Below, in pieces: positions 1 to 4,986 of a stretch of 6,021 nt of DNA. The stretch spans positions 1 through 6,021 of the forward strand of contig JAOPVD010000137.1 of the NCBI GenBank assembly GCA_025966295.1. The letters run 5' to 3'. How positions within the stretch are numbered: the stretch's first letter is position 1; each line of letters begins with the position of its first letter. The position numbers and the translations under genes are program-made. The notes under the pieces are model-generated. The model was not told where the DNA came from. It made no database searches and worked only from the letters and a program-made list of their open reading frames with translations. This DNA comes from Frankiales bacterium (GTDB lineage: Bacteria; Actinomycetota; Actinomycetes; Mycobacteriales; SCTD01).

Positions 1-80
1 TACTCGGTGACCGTCTTGCCTGGCCAGTGCTTGTAGACCGCACCGACCTCGAACTCCTCGTAGCTGCGGCCGAACTGCAC
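1..80 (-). CDS. MaoC-family dehydratase/hydratase, N-terminal fragment (cut by left edge)
   Basis: Only the first 26 codons are in the window. The GTG start at 80-78 reads VQFGRSYEEFEVGAVYKHWP, followed by GKTVTE. The FGR-YEEFEVG-VYKHWPG-TVTE pattern is what I recall as the N-terminus of actinobacterial MaoC (hotdog-fold) enoyl-CoA hydratases, often annotated as mesaconyl-CoA hydratase-like. The start is supported by a strong AGAGGAG ribosome binding site 5 nt upstream. Proteins of this type hydrate the double bond of a 2-enoyl-CoA in the cytoplasm. In ethylmalonyl-CoA pathway clusters the substrate would be mesaconyl-CoA. The catalytic Asp/His hydratase motif lies beyond the edge, so function cannot be confirmed. 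It follows the DCC gene by 66 nt on the same strand and has its own Shine-Dalgarno. It is the natural metabolic partner of the acyl-CoA dehydrogenase at the other end of the window. Family is fairly secure; exact substrate is inference. Confidence 0.72.
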   Translation of the reverse strand, partial: MQFGRSYEEFEVGAVYKHWPGKTVTE

Positions 81-85
81 TGCGA

Positions 86-92
86 CTCCTCT
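86..92 (-). promoter_or_regulatory. Ribosome binding site of the MaoC gene
   Basis: On the minus strand AGAGGAG (92-86) sits 5 nt upstream of the GTG at 80-78. This near-consensus Shine-Dalgarno decides the start of the truncated MaoC frame and shows that it is translated independently of the DCC gene upstream. Confidence 0.75.
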
Positions 93-124
93 GTACGACG
101 GGACCGTGGGTCGCCAGTCTTCCA

Positions 125-142
125 GGGTGGCCGCCGGCACCC
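125..142 (-). terminator. Possible weak hairpin terminator after the DCC gene
   Basis: Just downstream of the DCC stop codon the minus strand reads GGGTG-CCGGCGGC-CACCC, a 5-bp stem (142-138 with 129-125) and an 8-nt loop. No U-tract follows, and in DNA this GC-rich short hairpins arise by chance. Its position at the end of the presumed operon and before a gene with its own ribosome binding site is the main reason to list it. Confidence 0.22.
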
Positions 143-146
143 CGCC

Positions 147-521
147 CTAGGGTCGCTGGTCCGGGGGCAGCGCGCAGGCCGGAGTGCCACCGGGCAGCCG
201 GGTGCGGTTGGCGGCGATGAGGTCGTAGGCCCTGGCCGCCAGCCAGGAGACGGGCGGCACGAGCAGCAGGGCACCGAGCGGCCGCCACGGCAGGGCGCTG
301 CGCAGCAGCAGCCGGGCGACGGCCTCGTGGCCGCTGCTGGTGCGGCCGCCGTCCAGCCACTGCAGCTTCGCCTGGCACTGCTGCGCGGTCAGGCCGAGCA
401 CCGCGAGATCGGCTTGCTGCCAAGGGATCACGACGTCCGCGCCGAGGTGCAGGCGCGTCACCCAGCGCACCGACGTCGTACAGAAGCCGCAGTCCCCGTC
501 GTACACCAGCGTCGCCGTCAC
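147..521 (-). CDS. DCC-family (DUF393) thiol-disulfide oxidoreductase-like protein
   Basis: The protein has 124 residues, a usual length for this family. It opens with VTATLVYDGDCGFC: the YDGDCGFC motif (residues 7-14) holds the paired cysteines C11-x-x-C14 that define the DCC/DUF393 group. A central PWQQADL segment (33-39), a SSGHEAVARLL segment (62-72) and a C-terminal RLPGGTPAC (108-116) also fit the family. A thioredoxin-like redox role is assumed from the CxxC, but substrates are generally unknown. No signal peptide is present; a hydrophobic stretch (about 82-96) is part of the normal family pattern. The GTG start at 521-519 overlaps the DUF2332 stop codon in a GTGA. No clear Shine-Dalgarno precedes it, so translation is probably coupled. 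The frame stays open far upstream by chance of high GC; the start beginning at VTATLVYDGD is chosen because the family motif lies at the extreme N-terminus. Confidence 0.88.
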   Translation of the reverse strand: MTATLVYDGDCGFCTTSVRWVTRLHLGADVVIPWQQADLAVLGLTAQQCQAKLQWLDGGRTSSGHEAVARLLLRSALPWRPLGALLLVPPVSWLAARAYDLIAANRTRLPGGTPACALPPDQRP

Positions 522-1576
522 GGGGCCAGTGTGGCACCCGTCCAGCGCACCGGCGGCCCGTGACCCAGCGCGTCGGCGAGGTGCACCCGCGTCCCGTCCG
601 GCCAGCGCTGCACGTGCAGCTGGAAGGCGAAGTCCTGGGTGCCGACCCGCTGCGGCTCGAGGCTGACCCGCACCAGCGGCGCGCCGGTTGTGAGGTCGCG
701 CCCGGTGCGGTCCAGCAGCGCGTCGACCGCGAGCCGCTCCGCCGGGTCGACGTACTGCCAGACGACGCTGTGCCACACGACGGTCGTGACGCCCTCGGGC
801 AGGTCGGCGAGCTCGCGGGTCAGGAACTCCAGCGCACCGGCGCGTTCCACCACGGCCGGCACCCGCTCGGCGACCTGCAGCGCCCCGCGCAGCCGCTCCA
901 GCCGGGGCAGCTGGTCGGCCCACACGTACGACGTCAGGGTGAGCCGGCCCTCGGTGCTGGTCGGGTCGACCGGCGCCGGGTCGCAGCCGCGGCGCGCCAC
1001 CACCGGCGGCAGCTGCGGCGACGCCGGGAACGGCGGCTCCCAGGGCCGTACCAGCCGCACCGGGCTGTCGGGGTCGCCGAGCACGACCCCCTCGGCCAGG
1101 TCGTAGGCGAACGCGTCGCAGCGCAGGTTCAGGCCGGCCGAGGCGCCGAGCTCCAGCAGCCGCACCGGACCGGGGCCCAGCATGGACAGGGCCGCGACCA
1201 GCGCCGCGGCGCGGCCCACCTCGTTGGTCTGCACCGGCAGCGCCACCAGGTGCCGCAGCTCCTCCAGGTGCTCGCGACAGGCCCGCTCGGCGGCCGGCCA
1301 GACGTCCTGGACCGGCGCGGTGCCGCCGACGCTGGGGTAGTGCAGGGCCAGCTCGGGGGCCTTGCGCTCCAGCACCAGCCGGTGCAGCGAGCCGGCGAAG
1401 CGCAGGGAGGGCACGCTGCCGGACGGCTCGGCGGCGTGGGCCGCCAGGAGGTCGGCCACCACACCGCCGGCGGTCAGGTCGCGGGTGGCGCCCTCCAGCA
1501 GCGCGGCCGTCAGCGGGCTGCCGCCGATCCGGCACTGCTCGGCCTGCTGCCAGAGCCGTTGCGCGAGGTCCTTCAC
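518..1576 (-). CDS. DUF2332 domain-containing protein
   Basis: The protein has 352 residues and matches the actinobacterial DUF2332 family along its whole length. Features seen: QTNEVGRAAALVAAL (116-130), then LLELGASAGLNLRCDAFAYD (140-159), TSYVWADQLPRLERLR (215-230), VVWHSVVWQYVDPAERL (266-282) and a C-terminal strand-rich section with VSLEPQR (304-310). LELGASAGLN resembles the glycine-rich nucleotide-binding loop of Rossmann-fold methyltransferases, so a SAM-dependent enzyme is conceivable, but no activity is established for the family to my knowledge. No signal peptide or membrane segment is seen, so it is probably cytoplasmic. The GTG start at 1576-1574 overlaps the SUFU stop (GTGA), and the DUF2332 stop in turn overlaps the DCC start. 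It therefore sits in the middle of a tightly coupled trio. Shine-Dalgarno before the start is weak, consistent with termination-reinitiation. Confidence 0.88.
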   Translation of the reverse strand: MKDLAQRLWQQAEQCRIGGSPLTAALLEGATRDLTAGGVVADLLAAHAAEPSGSVPSLRFAGSLHRLVLERKAPELALHYPSVGGTAPVQDVWPAAERACREHLEELRHLVALPVQTNEVGRAAALVAALSMLGPGPVRLLELGASAGLNLRCDAFAYDLAEGVVLGDPDSPVRLVRPWEPPFPASPQLPPVVARRGCDPAPVDPTSTEGRLTLTSYVWADQLPRLERLRGALQVAERVPAVVERAGALEFLTRELADLPEGVTTVVWHSVVWQYVDPAERLAVDALLDRTGRDLTTGAPLVRVSLEPQRVGTQDFAFQLHVQRWPDGTRVHLADALGHGPPVRWTGATLAP

Positions 1577-2154
1577 GCCAGGTCGGCCTGCGGGCGGGCA
1601 GGGTCGCGCAGGTCGCAGCCCTGCGTCAGCCAGCGCTCCTCGAGCGCCTCGGCGCCGTGGACCCGCTTCCAGGCGGCCTCGTTGGCGGTCATCGGGAACA
1701 GCGGCAGGAACCGCACCGGTTCGTCGCCGTCGAGCTCCAGATCGGGCACCAGACCGCCGGGCTGGCCGACGAGGACGGCGGTGAACCGGCTGCCGTCCCA
1801 GAGCGGCTCGCCCAGATCGAGGCCGGCGCCGGGGCCGAGCACCACGCCCTCCACCGCCGGGCTGGCGGCCAGCGTCGCGAGCCGGCGCAGCACGCTGTCC
1901 TGCCCACCGCGGACCGACAGCACCAGCTCCGCGCGCGGGCCGTGCTGGGCCACCAGATCGGTACCCGGGTCGGCCATCGGGGCGCGCGACATCCCCAGGC
2001 TGGCGTAGCGCACCAGCCCGTCCGCGTCGGGGCCGAAGCGCAGCACGTCGATCCGCTCGGTGCCGAGGAAGCTGACGCCGGCCCGGCCGCTGTCCTGGCC
2101 CAGGGCCGTGACGAGATGCGCCTCGACGAGCAGCAGTACCTCGTCGCCGGTCAC
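1573..2154 (-). CDS. Suppressor-of-fused (SUFU) domain protein
   Basis: The protein has 193 residues. The C-terminal block FLPLFPMTANEAAWKRVHGAEALEERW (149-175) is the most diagnostic: bacterial SUFU-domain proteins end with a P-[IL]-[YF]-x(2)-E-x(3)-[KR]-x(2)-G-x(2)-[AE]-L-x(2)-[RK] pattern followed by a D-P-x-RP segment, here DPARP (184-188). The middle part (GVVLGPGAGLDLGEPLWDGSRFTAVLV, about 103-129) matches the typical G-P...W....FT.VLL segment. Bacterial SUFU proteins are of unknown function; some are proposed immunity proteins of polymorphic toxins. No toxin is visible here. The GTG start at 2154-2152 has an AGGG 8 nt upstream and lies 21 nt after the stop of the stress protein gene, so co-transcription is likely. 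The stop overlaps the DUF2332 start by 4 nt. The protein has no signal peptide or membrane segment and is probably cytoplasmic. Confidence 0.85.
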   Translation of the reverse strand: MTGDEVLLLVEAHLVTALGQDSGRAGVSFLGTERIDVLRFGPDADGLVRYASLGMSRAPMADPGTDLVAQHGPRAELVLSVRGGQDSVLRRLATLAASPAVEGVVLGPGAGLDLGEPLWDGSRFTAVLVGQPGGLVPDLELDGDEPVRFLPLFPMTANEAAWKRVHGAEALEERWLTQGCDLRDPARPQADLA

Positions 2155-2175
2155 CCGACCGACCCTAGCCAGGGC

Positions 2176-2673
2176 TCACCGCAGCGCGGTCAGCGCCTCC
2201 CGCGCACGGTCCGCGACGTCGAGCGTCGCGACGATGTCGAACTGGGTCGCGCTGAGCGCCGGGATCGAGGAGAAGTCGCGCTGGCCGCGGGTGCCGGCGT
2301 ACGCCACGACGGCGAGCACCGTCCCCCAGACCACGCCGAGCAGCAGGCCGCCGAGCAGGGACGCGAGCCAGGACGCCGCGTTCCGGGCGAACAGCCCGAT
2401 GAGCAGGCCTACGAACAGGCCGATCCAGGCACCGCTCGCCGCGCCGCCGAGAGCCACCTTGGCCCACGTCAGGCGGCCCGTCACGACCTCGACCAGGTGC
2501 AGGTCGTTGCCGACGATCGTGAGCTTCTCGACGGGGAAGGCGTTGTCCGACAGGTAGTCCACGGCTCGCTGCGCCTGCGCGTAGTTGTCGTAGGACGCGA
2601 TCACCACCCCGGTCGGCATGGGCGCCGTCCCGTTCGGCGCGTGCTCGCCGCGGTGCCGAGTGATGGTTGCCAT
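2176..2673 (-). CDS. General stress protein 17M (YflT)-like membrane protein
   Basis: The protein has 165 residues. A hydrophilic tail (1-21) is followed by a YflT-type domain: VVIASYDNYAQAQRAVDYL (23-41), FPVEKLTIVGNDL (46-58) and VEVVTGRLTW (61-70). Two hydrophobic, glycine-rich segments follow (about 73-95 and 102-126), joined by a short FARNAASWL turn and patterned like a transmembrane hairpin (GAASGAWIGLFVGLLIG). The C-terminus (134-165, FSSIPALSATQFDIVATLDVADRAREAL) returns to a soluble fold. Actinobacterial proteins of this architecture are annotated as general stress proteins; their biochemical role is unknown. The ATG at 2673 is preferred to the in-frame GTG at 2697, because AGGAGG lies 6 nt before the ATG and would fall inside the longer reading. 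A SigB/SigF-like promoter lies about 70-90 nt upstream. It appears to be the first gene of a four-gene unit with SUFU, DUF2332 and DCC. Confidence 0.87.
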   Translation of the reverse strand: MATITRHRGEHAPNGTAPMPTGVVIASYDNYAQAQRAVDYLSDNAFPVEKLTIVGNDLHLVEVVTGRLTWAKVALGGAASGAWIGLFVGLLIGLFARNAASWLASLLGGLLLGVVWGTVLAVVAYAGTRGQRDFSSIPALSATQFDIVATLDVADRAREALTALR

Positions 2674-2679
2674 GCTGCT

Positions 2680-2685
2680 CCTCCT
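2680..2685 (-). promoter_or_regulatory. Strong ribosome binding site of the stress protein gene
   Basis: AGGAGG (2685-2680 on the minus strand, within GAGGAGGAG) lies 6 nt upstream of the ATG at 2673. It is the best Shine-Dalgarno in the window and fixes the start 24 nt inside the longest open frame. Confidence 0.85.
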
Positions 2686-2740
2686 CAGAGCGAGCACCCT
2701 GTTCGCCGTGCGCGACCGCGGACCCGCTCTCGACGGGCGT

Positions 2741-2764
2741 GTACCCGCGCCGCGGCGGATGAAC
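2741..2764 (-). promoter_or_regulatory. Candidate stress-sigma (SigB/SigF-type) promoter
   Basis: Reading the minus strand, GTTC (2764-2761) is followed by 14 nt and then GGGTAC (2746-2741). Actinomycete SigB/SigF-group promoters are described as GTTT-like or GNNT at -35 and GGGTAT/GGGTAC at -10 with a 14-17 nt spacer. The -10 is a full match. The -35 matches GTTT in 3 of 4 bases, but misses the fourth-position T of GNNT. The first G is the last base of the DUF6351 stop codon. The predicted transcript would begin near 2735, giving a leader of about 60 nt before the stress protein ATG. The site is plausible because the downstream gene is a general-stress family member. GC-rich background makes chance GGGTAC matches possible. 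Confidence 0.5.
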
Positions 2765-4911
2765 TAGTCGCGCAACGGGGTGCTCGTCGGGACGGGGCCG
2801 AGCGCCCTGCCGCCGTAGACGGCGGTGCCCTTCGCGTCCTGGTAGCTGAGCCAGGCCGTCGCCCCGTGCTGGTGCACGCCGGGCCGGCTGTAGTCGCAGA
2901 CCCCGCTGGGGAAGGCCTTCTTCAGCGCCGCCCACTGGCCGGCGGTGAAGGTCACCGGGTAGTCGTCCGGGCGCATCGCCTTGAGCTGGCACTTCGCGAC
3001 GTCGTCGGTCCTGGGCTCGTCGGCGGCGTAGCGCGGCGTGCCGTAGGAGACGACTGTCTGGTCGCAGACCTCGGACGGGATGTCCTGGCCGACGCCGTCG
3101 GTGCAGCGGTCGCCCAGGGTGCCGGGCTTGCCCTCGCGGATCTTCTGCGCCAACGGCACCTTGCGGGTGTCGGCGGCGACCCGGGCCAGCCAGCCGTCGG
3201 CGGCCAGCACCGCCTCGTCGGCGTAGTGGATGTCGCCGATGAGCGGCGCCTGGCCGCGCCAGAGGACCTGGTTGGCGGCGGTGCCGAAGTTGCGCAGCAG
3301 CCGGGCCCGCATCGCGTAGGTGCGGTACACGTCGTGGAAGGCGCCCGGGTCCGGTCCGCGCAGGTCGATGATGGCGACCTGGTCGAGGTTGTTGGCGCTG
3401 TTCACGGCGCCGCTGCGGTAGGCCCGCTCCAGCCCGATGCCGTCACCGACGATCCGGCCGGCCGTCACGTCGCCGGAGTAGTCCAGGCCGCCGAGGTGGC
3501 TGTTGAGGTCGACGAACTGCGCCGGCGAGAGGGCCCCGCTGCGCAGGCCGGCCAGGCCGTACTGGATGCCGGTGTTGTCGAACGGCCGGTTGGCGAAGCC
3601 GTCCGCGCGCTTGCCGAACACGTTGACCATGTAGTCCTGGAGCGTGCACTTCACGCCCTTGGGGTTCTTGGCCTTGTCGTAGACCTGGGCCGCCGGCACC
3701 CCGGGGCAGCTGCGGCTCGGGTCACCGCTGTTGGGGATGACGTTGGTGAACGTCACCGGGTTGCCGATGTTCGGGTGGTCGAGGACCGCGGCGATCGCGG
3801 TCGGGGTCCAGAGCGTGCCCGGCGTCCAGCGCCTCGGGTCCTGGAAGTACTTCAGGAGCATGAAGTAGTCCTCGTACTGCATCGCCGAGGACCAGGCGTC
3901 GGTGAACGAGCACTGCGGCGTGATGGCCTGGTACACGCCGGGGTAGGCGTTCGCGACCTGCTGCTGCACCAGCGAGCCGCCGGAGCAGCCGCTGCCGATC
4001 GTCCAGCGCAGATCGCCGTACCGCTCGACCACCCGCTCCTTGGTCATGATGAGCGACTCGGCCTGGGTGGCGAGGTTGCAGTTGTGGCCGGCGTTGTCGA
4101 GGGCGTGCGAGGCGACCACGAAGCCGTGGGCGAGGAACGTCGCGTTCATGACGTCCGGCGCGCTGCCGGTCGTGTACGCCGTGTCGCAGCTGGCGCCGTG
4201 GGTGAGCACCAGCCGGCGGTTGAACTGCGGCTGCGGCTTCAGGGCGGTCCACGGCTTGCCGGGCTGCCAGAGCGCCGCGATCGCGTACTGGTCGCGGTCG
4301 AGGTAGCCGACCTCCTTGCGGACGATGAACGGCACCGTCACGCCGGTGTCGGTCGTGGTGGTCGCGATGGTCGCGGTCGGCGGCGGGCTCTTGGGATCGT
4401 AGGGCCGGAACAGGCTGGCCGCGAAGAGGCCGGACGCGCCCACCTTGAGCCCGGCGGTGCCAACCGGCAGGTAGGAGAACGTGTAGACGGTCGGGGCGTT
4501 GCACTGCTTGTCGCGGGCACCGGCCTGGCAGGCCCACGGCTGGATCTGCGGGCCGGACATCACCGGGCCACCGATCGGGTGGTTGACCAGCGTGAGCCGG
4601 GCACCACCGGTGCTGCCGCGCACCGTCACGACGTTCTCGCCCAGTCGCAGGCCGGTGAGCAGCCCCTGGACCCGGCCGCCCGGCCCGACGCCGAAGGCAG
4701 GCGTGCGGTCGGTGCCGTCGACGTCCACCCGCAGCCCGCGGGTGCTGCTGGCCCCCGTGACGGCCACCAGCGCGTCACCGCCGCTCACCAGGTCGGGCCG
4801 GCCGGACAGCACGGTCAGGCCGAGCGTCGCCCCCGACGCCGACGCCTGCGGCAGGAACGGCAGGACCGCGACGGCGACGCCGAGTGCGGCGAGGGTGCGG
4901 GACAGGCGCAT
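2764..4911 (-). CDS. Secreted DUF6351-family protein, probable alpha/beta-hydrolase-like enzyme
   Basis: The protein has 715 residues. The N-terminus is a Sec signal peptide: MRLSR, a hydrophobic core (about 7-20) and an ASA cleavage motif (23-25). A beta-rich, Ig-like region follows (about 29-110, from LGLTVLSGRPDLVSGGDALV). The catalytic-type part shows RLVLTHGASC (233-242), GFVVASHALDNAGHNCN (263-279) and the nucleophile-elbow-like IGSGCSGGSLVQQQ (305-318), in which G-C-S-G-G fits GxSxG with Ser310 as likely nucleophile. This strand/elbow order fits an alpha/beta hydrolase. The acid and histidine are not certain: Asp516, His526, His562, His680 and His682 are candidates. Twelve cysteines remain in the mature chain, consistent with disulfides after export. 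The whole protein resembles what is annotated as DUF6351 in actinomycetes. Its substrate is unknown; an extracellular esterase or polyester-oligomer hydrolase is only a guess. ATG at 4911 has GGAG 5 nt upstream. It lies 75 nt after the acyl-CoA dehydrogenase stop. Confidence 0.82.
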   Translation of the reverse strand: MRLSRTLAALGVAVAVLPFLPQASASGATLGLTVLSGRPDLVSGGDALVAVTGASSTRGLRVDVDGTDRTPAFGVGPGGRVQGLLTGLRLGENVVTVRGSTGGARLTLVNHPIGGPVMSGPQIQPWACQAGARDKQCNAPTVYTFSYLPVGTAGLKVGASGLFAASLFRPYDPKSPPPTATIATTTTDTGVTVPFIVRKEVGYLDRDQYAIAALWQPGKPWTALKPQPQFNRRLVLTHGASCDTAYTTGSAPDVMNATFLAHGFVVASHALDNAGHNCNLATQAESLIMTKERVVERYGDLRWTIGSGCSGGSLVQQQVANAYPGVYQAITPQCSFTDAWSSAMQYEDYFMLLKYFQDPRRWTPGTLWTPTAIAAVLDHPNIGNPVTFTNVIPNSGDPSRSCPGVPAAQVYDKAKNPKGVKCTLQDYMVNVFGKRADGFANRPFDNTGIQYGLAGLRSGALSPAQFVDLNSHLGGLDYSGDVTAGRIVGDGIGLERAYRSGAVNSANNLDQVAIIDLRGPDPGAFHDVYRTYAMRARLLRNFGTAANQVLWRGQAPLIGDIHYADEAVLAADGWLARVAADTRKVPLAQKIREGKPGTLGDRCTDGVGQDIPSEVCDQTVVSYGTPRYAADEPRTDDVAKCQLKAMRPDDYPVTFTAGQWAALKKAFPSGVCDYSRPGVHQHGATAWLSYQDAKGTAVYGGRALGPVPTSTPLRD

Positions 4912-4916
4912 GACGG

Positions 4917-4920
4917 CTCC
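4917..4920 (-). promoter_or_regulatory. Ribosome binding site of the DUF6351 gene
   Basis: GGAG (4920-4917 on the minus strand) lies 5 nt before the ATG at 4911. It supports that start, which also gives a well-formed signal peptide directly at the N-terminus. Confidence 0.65.
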
Positions 4921-4986
4921 AGCTGGCTCGGGGTCACCGACTGCTTCGACGCGTTACGTCCGTGTTCCTGCCCCGCGGCGGAGCGA

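Noticed and set aside
81..146. A promoter for the MaoC gene, with TACAGA (95-90 on the minus strand) as -10.
   Set aside because: It overlaps the Shine-Dalgarno, lacks the final T of an actinobacterial -10 and has no convincing -35.
147..1535. A long minus-strand frame that could make the DCC protein a 462-residue fusion.
   Set aside because: The part upstream of 521 is Arg/Pro/Ala-rich out-of-frame reading of DUF2332. The DCC family starts right at the VTATLVYDGDCGFC segment, and the GTGA overlap explains the start.
560..2008. A 482-codon open frame on the plus strand opposite DUF2332 and SUFU.
   Set aside because: Its translation is low-complexity, rich in Arg, Gly, Gln and Ala with no recognisable motif. 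It lies antisense to two well-supported genes, which is the usual shadow in GC-rich DNA.
2748..2757. A 10-bp perfect palindrome, cgccgcggcg, after the DUF6351 stop, considered as a terminator or operator.
   Set aside because: It has no loop or U-tract, is made only of G and C, and such palindromes are expected by chance at this base composition. It also falls within the spacer of the candidate promoter.
2165..2992. A 275-codon minus-strand frame overlapping the end of DUF6351 and the stress protein.
   Set aside because: It has no family resemblance and overlaps two recognised genes in another frame. Those genes have signal peptide, ribosome binding site and motif support.
1573..4911. A toxin-immunity pair formed by the secreted DUF6351 protein and the SUFU protein.
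   Set aside because: The genes are separated by another gene and a likely promoter. DUF6351 has no toxin-type repeats or delivery domain and looks like a stand-alone secreted hydrolase.
4912..4986. A GGAAC element (4968-4964 on the minus strand) as a possible ECF-sigma promoter for the DUF6351 gene.
   Set aside because: No matching -10 (CGTT, GTT or similar) occurs at the 16-19 nt spacing expected. The only CGTC lies about 12 nt away.
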